Below, in pieces: positions 30,777-38,837 of a DNA stretch of 64,000 bases. The notes under the pieces are model-generated. The model was given only the letters and a program-made list of their open reading frames with translations. It had not been told where the DNA came from and made no database searches. A program made the position numbers and the translations under genes. Source of the stretch: Leuctra nigra (taxonomy: Eukaryota; Arthropoda; Insecta; Plecoptera; Leuctridae); NCBI GenBank assembly GCA_934045905.1, contig OW203768.1, positions 24,271,060 to 24,335,059 on the forward strand, read 5' to 3'. Positions within the stretch are counted from its first letter, which is position 1; each line of letters starts with the position of its first letter.

Positions 30777-32117
30777 ATGTCTCTTATGCATGCAGAATCC
30801 GAAAAGGCGATGAAATCGGAATTGAATATTTTTGAAGTTCCATCGACTCAAATTTGTCTTGAGAGAGGTGATTGGTATCCTTATAAACCCATTGCTGCAA
30901 TGACAGAATTTGCCCCATTTGAATTTGTTGTTCCTGCACAAGGTGAGGAATACATAGATATAGGTCAATCTCTGCTTGCACTTCAAGCAAAAATTGTGAA
31001 TGCAGATGGCTCGCCGCTTGCAACTCTTGTCAAAAAATCAGATGGTGCTGTTCAAACGGCTGCTGCTGTGGTGGCGCCCGTCAATAATTTCATGCATTCT
31101 CTGATTGCTCAGTTTGAGATGACTTTAAACGGAAAACTTCTCCCTTCATCAAATAATAACTATGCCTATCGTTCATTTTTTGAGAATTGTATGCACTTTG
31201 GTCCCTCTGCTAAGAGTTCACATAGAACATGTCAACTTTGGTATAAAGATACTGCTGGATTTATGGAGGATTTTGATAAGAATTTAGGGCTTCAGAAACG
31301 AAAAAAGTATACAGATGGAAGTCAAATTGTGGATATGATTGGAAATATTCATGGCGATTTGTTCAATCAAGACCGTCTCATACCAAATGGTGTGGAGTTA
31401 CGCATGAAGTTTATCAAGAGCAGAGATTCGTTTCATCTCATGGCCGGCTCCAATGCATCCTTCAAGACAATCATCACTGATGCTACTCTTTTTGTGCGAA
31501 AAGTTCGCGTGAATGAGTCTGTTATGATTGCACAAAATATTGTTTTAGAAGGAGCCAATGCAAAATATCCTCTAACAAGAGTAGATGTCAAGCTGGTAAC
31601 TATCCCAGCAGGAATACAAAGCAAGGAAATAGGCAATTTATTCATGACGGGTAATCCGAAGAAAATTATCATTGGACTTGTCTCCAATGCAGCTGTTAAC
31701 GGGAGCTATACAAAGAATCCCTTCAACTTTCAACATTTTGGATTAAACCACTTCTGCATGTATGCGGATGGTCAACAAATCCCAGCTAAACCACTGCAAC
31801 CCGACTTTGATACTAACCAATATGTCGCCTGCTATCATACATTGTTTTCTGGGAATGGTATTCACTTTAAGGATCGAGGTATTGATATTTCTCGTGAAGA
31901 ATATCCAAATGGAATCTTTTTATTGGCCTTTGACCTGAGTCCAGACCTCTCTTGTAATGAAAATCATTATAGTCTGCAACACAACAAGAATTTACGTATC
32001 GATCTTCGTTTTAAAGAAGCACTTAAAGAAGCTATCGATGTGATTGTATATGCAGAGTTTGATAATATTCTAGAGATAGATCGCAATCGAAATGTGATTG
32101 TCGACTATAGTAATTAA
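30777..32117 (+). CDS. Major capsid protein (double jelly-roll, hexon-like)
   Basis: 446 aa. It would form the capsid shell as trimeric capsomers. Recognisable Polinton capsid blocks include STQICLERGDWYPYKPIA near 21-38, EYIDIGQSLLALQAKI, NNFMHSLIAQFEMTLNGKL, and near the end NYVACYHTLF-like and YPNGIFLLAFDLSPD. The frame opens earlier, at 30750, inside the previous gene, but the ATG at 30777 sits 2 bp after the previous stop and begins MSLMHAESEKAM, so I use it. Length is normal for Polinton capsid proteins. Confidence 0.9.
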   Translation: MSLMHAESEKAMKSELNIFEVPSTQICLERGDWYPYKPIAAMTEFAPFEFVVPAQGEEYIDIGQSLLALQAKIVNADGSPLATLVKKSDGAVQTAAAVVAPVNNFMHSLIAQFEMTLNGKLLPSSNNNYAYRSFFENCMHFGPSAKSSHRTCQLWYKDTAGFMEDFDKNLGLQKRKKYTDGSQIVDMIGNIHGDLFNQDRLIPNGVELRMKFIKSRDSFHLMAGSNASFKTIITDATLFVRKVRVNESVMIAQNIVLEGANAKYPLTRVDVKLVTIPAGIQSKEIGNLFMTGNPKKIIIGLVSNAAVNGSYTKNPFNFQHFGLNHFCMYADGQQIPAKPLQPDFDTNQYVACYHTLFSGNGIHFKDRGIDISREEYPNGIFLLAFDLSPDLSCNENHYSLQHNKNLRIDLRFKEALKEAIDVIVYAEFDNILEIDRNRNVIVDYSN

Positions 32118-32213
32118 TATTGTTTGAATATTGTAGTGTTTGAAATGGTATAATAAAATTGATATATTGAAATGTATTTGTGTTTTTTATTCAGTCTTAG
32201 CCCAACCCTCATC
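32118..32213. promoter_or_regulatory. Capsid gene 3' end and BIR gene leader
   Basis: A TATAATAAAATTGATATATTG stretch (about 32149-32169) contains an AATAAA polyadenylation hexamer immediately after the capsid stop and could double as an AT-rich promoter. A TTTTTTATTCAG splice-acceptor-like run lies at about 32183-32194, just before the BIR gene ATG. Confidence 0.35.
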
Positions 32214-32957
32214 ATGAGTTGTACTATTGATTTCGAGACGGTGGCTGTCGGCTACGATACTCATGTTGTGAAAGAAATTGCTGTTGTTGACAACATAACC
32301 AAAAAATCAAAACAGTGGATTTTAGAAAATGGATCGTACGGCGAAAGAAGTCCGTCGATTCTGGTATTTGATGACTCTAGTGAAACAAATTTTACTGGTT
32401 TCACGTACGCAAACTGCAGAGCTAGAGATGAAGCATTAAAAATCATGGTTTTCACTCACTGTCTGGGTTATAAACTAAAATATACCAGAGGCAGAACAAA
32501 TGTGAAATATTTAGACAACATATTCTGGAGAAATGTTATTGATTTGAATGATTTCGAGTATGACTCATCGTCATCATTTCCATACGAAGAAATAAAGTGT
32601 TACGTCCATGGTGTGCATATTGGTTTTGCGGGTGAAATGTGCTCTCTGAAAAGTGCAATGAAGCTGTCACAGTGGTGTGTTGCAAACAGTGAAAAAACCG
32701 ACATGTTTCAACTGGAGCCAAGATTGAAATCATTTGCATCATTCCCGAATGACAATGTCACCGCACGCGACTTGGCCGAGGCTGGGTTATATTACACGTT
32801 TCATGGAGACAAAGCTGCCTGTCCATCATGTGGGGTCGTGATACATAAATGGTTGCCTCAAGACATCCCGTTTTATGAACATAAACACTGGAGCCCTGAT
32901 TGTATGTTCATTCGAGGTTTACCTATGGATGCGAAGAGTACTGTTGTTAAGGATTAA
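32214..32957 (+). CDS. BIR (inhibitor-of-apoptosis-like) domain protein
   Basis: 248 aa from the ATG at 32214. An in-frame ATG at 32172 precedes a splice-acceptor-like TTTTTTATTCAG and adds only a hydrophobic leader, so I prefer the later one. The C-terminal third is a single BIR domain. It starts near RLKSFASFP and carries the zinc ligands in the exact C-x2-C-x16-H-x6-C spacing (CPSCG to HKHWSPDC). No RING finger is present. The N-terminal 150 residues are unassigned; IDFETVAVG followed by KEIAVVD recalls the first motif of DEDD exonucleases, but the other motifs are not clear. BIR proteins bind caspases or regulate cell death; a host-death-blocking role here is inference. Confidence 0.85.
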   Translation: MSCTIDFETVAVGYDTHVVKEIAVVDNITKKSKQWILENGSYGERSPSILVFDDSSETNFTGFTYANCRARDEALKIMVFTHCLGYKLKYTRGRTNVKYLDNIFWRNVIDLNDFEYDSSSSFPYEEIKCYVHGVHIGFAGEMCSLKSAMKLSQWCVANSEKTDMFQLEPRLKSFASFPNDNVTARDLAEAGLYYTFHGDKAACPSCGVVIHKWLPQDIPFYEHKHWSPDCMFIRGLPMDAKSTVVKD

Positions 32958-32963
32958 TTTAAA

Positions 32964-33479
32964 ATGTATGCAAATGTATTAAAAAATGCACTTTCTCAAG
33001 ATAAATATTATAAAGATTTATTTATTGGTGTTTTTGCTGCTGATACACTACCTAAACATGTGGGTCGTCCGATTCAATTGATTGCCAATACCGACATAGC
33101 AAGGTGCAAGGGTCAACATTGGGTCGCTTGTCACATTAATACGCATGGAAATGGGGAATTTTTTTGTAGTTTTGGCTATCCCCCGCTCATTCGACAACAC
33201 CGTCAATTTCTAAATCAACATTGTAAAAGCTGGACATATAATCGTATTCCACTACAAAGCGTTACATCAAATGTTTGCGGTGAATATTGCGCTATTTTCT
33301 TAGCTCATAGAGCTAGAGGGAAAACACTAAATTCGTTTCTCAAACATTTTAATAAAAAATCACCTGAAAAAAATGATCGACTCGTGAGATCAACCTATTT
33401 TAAAATATTCGGCCACTGCATGAAACATGACACCGGATATGGTGGACAGTGCTGTTGCGCACGTGCAATCAAAAAATAA
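32964..33479 (+). CDS. Adenain-like cysteine protease with unusual acid position
   Basis: 171 aa. Predicted maturation protease that cleaves virion proteins, as adenain does in adenoviruses. GQHWVACHI holds the catalytic His (H52). VCGEYCAIFL holds the nucleophile (C105), and Q98, seven residues earlier, fits the oxyanion-hole Gln. The acid position normally occurs as FE/FD before a Gly-containing turn; here the segment is EFFCSFGYPP, so Cys68 occupies the place of Glu71 of adenain, with Glu65 nearby. A Cys-rich tail (GQCCCA) follows. It starts 6 bp after the BIR gene stop. Function may be retained, altered or lost. Confidence 0.85.
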   Translation: MYANVLKNALSQDKYYKDLFIGVFAADTLPKHVGRPIQLIANTDIARCKGQHWVACHINTHGNGEFFCSFGYPPLIRQHRQFLNQHCKSWTYNRIPLQSVTSNVCGEYCAIFLAHRARGKTLNSFLKHFNKKSPEKNDRLVRSTYFKIFGHCMKHDTGYGGQCCCARAIKK

Positions 33480-33660
33480 TGCGCATTTCATAGGAGAGGT
33501 CAATGTCCTGCATTTCCTGTTCAAACCTGTCTTGTTTCAAAGTAAAAATGCTGACGATTACATTTTGTTAGATTCAATTTGATTTGCGATTTACCATGAA
33601 AGAGGTCAGTTACCTCTGAAGATTTATCGAAGATAGTTGAAATTGTATATTTAAAAAAAA

Positions 33661-34326
33661 ATGGAAATCACTCCAGCAATAGACGAAAAACCATTTCTCG
33701 GTGTTGTGCAATCACTTTTCTATGTGAATCCATATCGATCAAAACTGATTATCGTTGGGCTGAATGCTGAAGATGAATTTACACCGTTTGTTAAAATAAT
33801 TTCATCGATAAATGGTTCTGGTGTGATTATATCGTTTTTGGAATGGACAGAATTTTTGGAAGAACTCAAGATGTGGACCACATATGCGTTTATCATCGAT
33901 GTTCGAGATTCACCTCAAAAAGTGTTTGATAATCATACCATGTTTGTCGAAGAAAATGTTCATGGGAAATATATCGGTTTAAAAAGTATAAGTAATGTGA
34001 ATTTCGGTGTGATTTTAAGTGAAAGGACATGTAGAGAAATTCTGAAGCAATCAGAAGCCATCACTTTTACTCTAACACAAGTCAAAGATAGAAGCAGTGG
34101 TGTTAAGAATGCGTATTGTAGATTTGTGAAAACAAATTTAAATAATTATCTAAAAACACGATTAATTAAAAAATCTGATGTTAATATAGATGATTTGTCC
34201 CAGTTTGTTAAAACTATTGTGAAAATGGATAATCAACGTGATAAAATCAATCAGAGAGTTGTGTTTGAATTAGGAATGGATTTTTTATTAAAAGAAATGA
34301 ATCTTGAAATTTCAAAGAAATGCTAA
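33661..34326 (+). CDS. Orphan 221-aa Polinton protein
   Basis: No domain recognised. It begins MEITPAIDEKPFLGVVQSLF after an A-run and has alternating hydrophobic strands (LIIVGLNAED, GVIISFLEW, YAFIIDVRD) suggestive of an alpha/beta or beta-rich fold. A charged helical C-terminus (SQFVKTIVKMDNQRDKIN) follows. It is a single uninterrupted frame, 182 bp after the protease, in the late 3' part of the element where accessory genes usually sit. It could be a lineage-specific host-interaction gene; this is inference. Confidence 0.75.
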   Translation: MEITPAIDEKPFLGVVQSLFYVNPYRSKLIIVGLNAEDEFTPFVKIISSINGSGVIISFLEWTEFLEELKMWTTYAFIIDVRDSPQKVFDNHTMFVEENVHGKYIGLKSISNVNFGVILSERTCREILKQSEAITFTLTQVKDRSSGVKNAYCRFVKTNLNNYLKTRLIKKSDVNIDDLSQFVKTIVKMDNQRDKINQRVVFELGMDFLLKEMNLEISKKC

Positions 34327-34542
34327 CTATTGTATAATATTCAGTGAGTGATTGCCCAACTTTGTGTTTCGTGAGAATAATACGTCATCAATATTTTGTT
34401 TGTAAATTAATGAATTGACAACATCAAGAAGCGGATGTCTCTTGACATTTCACGAGTCGTCATCAGTACAGCCTTCAACCTTCAACGGTCGACATCGTTC
34501 AACACTTTGCTCTTCGCTGCAGTAAATCATCTCAACATAACA

Positions 34543-34989
34543 ATGGTGAGTAATTACATTTACAATATTAGGATATATTTGTATTAAATTTAAATCAAAG
34601 CATTCGTAAAACACTTTTCTTTCGTTGATTTGTTTTAGACGTTCGTAGAGAAATTCAACAATGTGGGAAGCGGGAACATCTCAGCTATGATTCTAGTGAA
34701 GAAAATATGTGAAATGGAGCACCTGATGTGGTACACCATCGAAGAAATGAAACGTGTCAAGACAAAATATGGTCCATCTCTCCTGGCAACAGTTTCCTTT
34801 GTCTCGGAATGGCAACCAAAAATAGGAGAAGAGCAACATTATGCAATCAAATTTTTTTTACCAAAACGTTTCAACGATGTATTTACTGATGATGATTTGA
34901 AGGAAATTAACGAAAAACGTTTATATCAAATTCAGTATGAAGGACAAGATCACTCCAACAGTTATGCTCTACAATTAAGAAAAAAGTAA
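34543..34989 (+). CDS. Two-exon 117-aa conserved-looking small protein
   Basis: The start codon appears to sit alone in exon 1. ATG at 34543-34545 is followed directly by a GTGAGT donor; the intron is 34546-34638, ending TTGTTTTAG; exon 2 is 34639-34989. Joined, the protein begins MTFVEKFNNVGSG. Calling the start at the GTG at 34663 would lose nine residues and is unlikely in an animal. Blocks include MEHLMWYTIEEMKRV and FFLPKRFNDVFTDDDL, with alternating strands that could form an OB-like fold. I recall similar proteins annotated as uncharacterised in arthropod Polintons, but function is unknown; ssDNA binding is a guess. Confidence 0.75.
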
Positions 34990-35284
34990 ATTGTAACAAT
35001 ATTTGATATGACGTAAAATTTATAATATTTTGAATGTATCACTTTATATTATGCTTTCAATAGTGAACACAATATGAAAAACATGTGCCGAGATCTTTTA
35101 GGGGAGCTTATGAAAAAATATCAAGTTGTGACTAGAATCCTATTTGAAATTTTTATATGAAACGAAGTTAAATTAATTGTCAAGAACTTGGTATTTATTT
35201 ATAAGCAAACTTAACCAACCCATTATTAAGAGTAAACATATTTTCACCTTCTCTTATCTTCATCCTCATCATCACCCCCACCCC
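34990..35284. other. Noncoding stretch after last Polinton gene
   Basis: AT-rich with no supported frame. It probably holds the 3' UTR of the last gene. It leads into the CATCCT microsatellite. Confidence 0.45.
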
Positions 35285-35361
35285 ATCCACATCCTCATCC
35301 TCATCCTCATCCTCATCCTCATCCTCATCCTCATCCTCATCCTCATCCACATCCTCATCCT
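35267..35361 (-). repeat. Subterminal CATCCT microsatellite (right)
   Basis: About ten CATCCT units are preceded by a CCACCCCATCCACATCC variant segment. It is the inverted counterpart of the GGATGN tract at 21374. Frames in it coding Ile-Leu or Glu-Asp repeats are artefacts. Confidence 0.85.
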
Positions 35362-35451
35362 GGCTAGATACCCGGTTTTGATTCTGCTGTGTATTAATAA
35401 AAATTATAATGTCCCCGTATAAGTGACGACATATTGCAACATACCTTCGTT

Positions 35452-35525
35452 GGCTCATTAGCTCAGTTGGTTAGAGCGTTGTGCTCATCGTGCAAAAGTC
35501 GTGGGTTCGATCCCCACATGGGCTA
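35452..35525 (+). tRNA. tRNA gene, Ile-like body with CAT anticodon
   Basis: A 74-nt cloverleaf is visible. Acceptor GGCTCAT pairs with ATGGGCT (with wobble pairs); D arm GCTC/GAGC; anticodon stem TTGTG/TGCAA with two wobbles; loop CTCATCG giving anticodon CAT; T arm GTGGG/CCCAC perfect with loop TTCGATC. A T-run (ATTTTTTT, 35527 onward) can end Pol III transcription. The body, especially ATTAGCTCAGTTGGTTAGAG and the T arm, resembles animal tRNA-Ile(AAT), whose loop would be CTAATAA. Only the anticodon loop differs strongly, so this may be a retargeted or drifted tRNA-Ile. It lies inside the element, just before the right inverted repeat. Confidence 0.75.
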
Positions 35526-35563
35526 CATTTTTTTAAAGTCAGTCGACATACAAAATGATTTAG

Positions 35564-35790
35564 TTTTTGCGCCACTTCTTATGAATACAATTATTGTCTC
35601 CTAGATAGCGTTGTAGTTGAGCGCGAAATATACATTCAAATTTTTGTGCCGCTTTTAGTAAATACAATTAGTGTCACCTAGATAGCGTTGTAGTCGAGTC
35701 AAGTTTAAATTCAAATTTTTTGTGCCGCTTTTCGTGAATGTAATTATTATCACCTAGATAGCGCTGCAGTCGAGCGCGAAGTTTAAATGT
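35564..35790 (-). repeat. Iterons, right arm
   Basis: Three to four degenerate units each contain CTAGATAGCG(T/C)TG(T/C)AGT followed by GAGCGCGAA-like sequence at about 35611, 35676 and 35755. They mirror the 78-bp iterons of the left arm. Confidence 0.6.
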
Positions 35791-35879
35791 TTGCGCCAAT
35801 ACCTACCTTGACAACTGGATGACGTTGCTGCACAGGTCATTAACCACCTATGTATTTGCTTATTGCATCGTCTTTCTCT

Positions 35880-35955
35880 CATCGCCTAATTAGCCGAGTG
35901 GTTAAGGCGTTGGATTCCTATTCCAATGGTAGCAGGTTCAAATCCACCTCGGGAC
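35880..35955 (+). ncRNA. tRNA-like sequence in right inverted repeat (CCT loop)
   Basis: The same A box (TTAGCCGAGTGG) and B box (GGTTCAAATCC) as the left-arm copy, with loop TTCCTAT (anticodon CCT) between TTGGA/TCCAA. The T-stem mismatches and unpaired acceptor 5' strand are identical to the left copy. A TTTTT run begins about 4 nt downstream, a possible Pol III stop. Confidence 0.6.
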
Positions 35956-36032
35956 ACATTTTTAATTTAAAAAAAGTGACGTCAGAAGAACACACATGAC
36001 ATGAAGGAAGAAAATGGCGGAAATGTTTAAAA

Positions 36033-36338
36033 TAAGCTTGGACTAGAGTGTAGGAACCGGAAATATGTTTGAAAATGCCGCCCTGTCAAACGCACATGGC
36101 GGAAGAAAATGGCGGATAAAATGGTGGATAAAATGGTGGAACAAAATGGCAGATAAAATGGCGGAAATGGTTAAAATATGCTTACACTAGAGTGTAGGAA
36201 CCGGAAATACGTTTGAAAATGCCGCCCTGTCAAACGCATATGGCGGAAGAAAATGGCGGAACAAAATGGCGGATAAAATGGTGGACAAAATGGCGGAACA
36301 AAATGGCGGATAAAATGGCGGAAATGGTTAAAATATGC
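36033..36338 (-). promoter_or_regulatory. Duplicated YY1-like array (right arm)
   Basis: Two about 147-bp units each have AGTGTAGGAACCGGAAAT, GAAAATGCCGCCCTGTCAAA and a run of AAAATGGCGGA motifs; more than 15 such motifs occur in 300 bp. ACCGGAAAT also matches an ETS-type core. Confidence 0.6.
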
Positions 36339-36478
36339 TGACACTAGAGCGTGGGAACCGGAAACACGTGACAAAATGGCGCCAAAACAAGATGTGACGT
36401 CATAACATAAGCTCACACTCTAAGCTGAGATTTCCACATCTCCACATCCTGTCCCAGAAGTCTCAAATGCTATCTACT

Positions 36479-36484
36479 CTAGCC
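36479..36484. repeat. Target-site duplication CTAGCC (right)
   Basis: Exact copy of 20490-20495, directly after the right inverted repeat tip. Confidence 0.93.
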
Positions 36485-36947
36485 TATTTTGATGTAAGTT
36501 TGTAGAGTGGTTTGTTTAATCACGTCCATTTTGTGTCACTGTAACTTCTAAGAACGAGGTAGTTCGTTCTCCATTGTATTTGATGATGCTTCATTTGATT
36601 TGTAAGCTAGAGAGTAATCAATGTAACTATCACTATTCCGTTGTCTCACATTTGAATCTGATTAACGTACAACCAGCTTACCTTGAAGGAATGCTACAAT
36701 TTGTAAGACTGAAGATTTCTATTACTCTCTGTGTTTTCAATAAATCATTTTGTTAAACTTGCACATAACCTTTTATCTGTAGTCGCCATCACATGTCTCA
36801 CATAGTATTTATCCTGTATTCCTGTCATTTCGTTTCATCTCTGCGAGTATAAGAACGCCACGACATTCTTCACTGCAACTAGTCAGGCCAGAGAGCTTTA
36901 TAGGCTTACGGGAGGGTTCGACCCGTAACAAGGTAGCAACTGAGAAG
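36485..36947. other. Gap right of the Polinton
   Basis: No recognised gene. A CGTAACAAGGTAGC string near 36927 resembles the end of small-subunit rRNA but is isolated. Confidence 0.4.
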
Positions 36948-37154
36948 ATGGGTGAAGACTACGAGATTGTTCAACCTGTAGTGAAAACACGGATGAAGTT
37001 GAAGATAATTAGGGTACTGAATGAAGAGATTGTTGAAGACATTTTGAAGTTTGCGGACTTGTTATGCGAGCAGAATGGAGCTGAAGAATTCAAGATTGTA
37101 TATGAAAATAACAACTTTTCTGGAAAATCAAGCAAAAGAAGAGCACAAACATGA
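36948..37154 (+). other. Unrecognised 68-aa open frame
   Basis: It starts at an ATG with GAAGATGGG context and encodes a charged, helical-looking protein (RVLNEEIVEDILKFADLLCE). No domain recognised. It could be a small host or transposon exon. Confidence 0.2.
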
Positions 37155-38837
37155 TAGATGTAATAGTGATAGTATTAGCTGCATTAATTGCACTAAAACA
37201 AATGTTCGTTATGGATTGACTTCTGAGGTAAATCATGCTGCTAATGATATTAGACAATTACTACGTATACCAGGGCAGCTCAAATCGCTTTAGTCAATTC
37301 GGTTTGAGTTGAAATCGGATTGAAACCTGTGATATACACATCGGATTGAACTTCATTCGGTTTCGTTCAAGTCGCTTCTCAAAGTGAACTGGAGGTTGTA
37401 AACCGATTTGAAATAACCTGATATACCTTTTCGTTGCGCATTGACTTTGCGCGCGCATCTTCTCATAATTCTTTTTCCGGTAAAAGTAGTTGCGGTTTGA
37501 GACGTGTGTCGCGCTGGCGATCAGCTATTTATTGTTGTCATTTGGTTGTTTTCATTTCAAAGCGTGTTTGCTTTTCAATAAATATAGTTATTTAATTAGT
37601 TATGTATAACTAGAGCTTCTTCTTGGCCACGGCCAAGCCACGTCTCTGTCAGACAGAGAATGCCCACTTTTATCGACAAGGAATCCTAAAATATCTCCAG
37701 CTCTTCAATTTTAAGCTCGAGGCTCCGTATGTTAATATGAAAAAAAATTGTTTTATCGAACACTCCACTGCGACAAGCTAACTCCCCTCCGATACTAGCG
37801 GTCGGTCAAGCATTCCCCCGATTATACGAGTTCTACGCGCACTCTGAAACTGGAATAATCACCATCTAACAGCATTGCTGAACGCAAAAACCCTGTGTTT
37901 AGTCGTGGTAATTCTTGCCTATGAATTCCATGATATTTCATGTGCTGTTGTGTTGACATTCACTTGCTCTGATAAATGTGTGATAAAAGCAGATTCAAGA
38001 CCAATTTTTTTACTAGGAAAACGCTCTGAGTAACGCGTTGATGAGCGAGCACGGATACGCGCAACACCTCAAACCGAAATTCTGTCTATCGAAAATGTCC
38101 TTAAAATCTCCAACAATTCCTAAAATATCGGTCCCAATAACCATGCAAAGTTTTAAGTTGATCGATTGAACGATTCCTTTTTAATTTCCAAAAATCACAG
38201 GATCTCGTTCAAAAAATATACCTCTAACAATCTTGAACTGAACATTCGAAGATGCCGTGAAATGTGAAATTCAAGAAATATGACAGCCAACACGCAAAAT
38301 GTCCGTAAACTGTCAAAAACTTTTGATTTTAAACACAGATTAGTCAGAAAATTGTCAAAAATACAGATAATGTTGGACACAATGACCATGCAAAGTTTTA
38401 AGTTGATCGGTCAAACGGTTCTGGTTTAAAATTCAAAAAGCACATGAAATATCTTTTTAAATTTTAACCAATGGGAGGATTTGGCTGAAAATTTGTAAAA
38501 TAACAGGCAATGATGGTCTTAATGACCATGCAAAATATGAGTTTGATCAAATGTATCGAAGACTATTTTCATTTTTCAACCTCTCAGGAGATATTTATTT
38601 AAATTTTAACCAATAAAAGGATTTACAAAAAAAATTGGGGTCTGCAAACAGAGAAGGTTGTCTCTACATATGTGCAAAATTTCAGATTGATCGGTGAAAC
38701 GGTGCGACTACCATTGCTCCAGATAGCAGCCAAAAGAAGAAAACCGAGGTCCGTGTCAAAAGGAGACGCTCGCTTCGCTCGCTCAATCAAACAGAAATAG
38801 AAACACAGTCTGAATAAAACACAATGCTAAATTTGGA
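37155..38837. repeat. Noncoding stretch with reiterated motif
   Basis: No gene supported. A phrase close to AATGACCATGCAAAGTTTTA followed by AGTTGATCG recurs at about 38135, 38380 and 38520 with roughly 140-250 bp spacing, which suggests a decayed tandem repeat. A CGGTTT/CGATTTGAA family of short motifs occurs at 37290-37400. Confidence 0.4.

Larger units (their letters stand above)
20496..36478 (+). mobile_element. Complete Polinton/Maverick (adintovirus-type) element
   Basis: The element is 15,983 bp, bounded by a 6-bp duplication and inverted repeats that start AGTAGATAGCATTTGAGAC at both ends. It encodes the Polinton hallmark set on one strand: family B polymerase, packaging ATPase, retroviral-type integrase, adenain-like protease and two capsid proteins. 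It also carries pVI/pX-like proteins, a BIR protein and two unrecognised small proteins. No gene is broken by a stop or frameshift that I can see. The gene order and presence of capsid genes fit self-synthesising, potentially virion-forming elements (Adintoviridae). The exact duplication suggests a fairly recent insertion. Whether it is active cannot be judged from sequence. Confidence 0.95.
35564..36478 (-). repeat. Right terminal inverted repeat, about 915 bp
   Basis: The reverse complement of the left arm, ending GCTATCTACT. From the inner side: iterons, tRNA-like sequence, TGACGTCA, two 147-bp GCCATTTT units (36033-36179 and 36180-36338) where the left arm has one, then CACGTG, TGACGTCA and the tip. 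The extra unit explains the length difference. Confidence 0.9.

Noticed and set aside
34663..34989. Start of the small Polinton gene at a GTG codon
   Set aside because: Animal translation rarely starts at GTG; a canonical intron places the ATG at 34543 and restores nine upstream codons.
35177..35458. Ile-Leu and Glu-Asp repeat frames on both strands
   Set aside because: They are translations of the CATCCT microsatellite.
36920..36945. CGTAACAAGGTAGC resembling the 3' end of small-subunit rRNA
   Set aside because: About 14 isolated bases without any flanking rRNA sequence; coincidence is the simpler reading.
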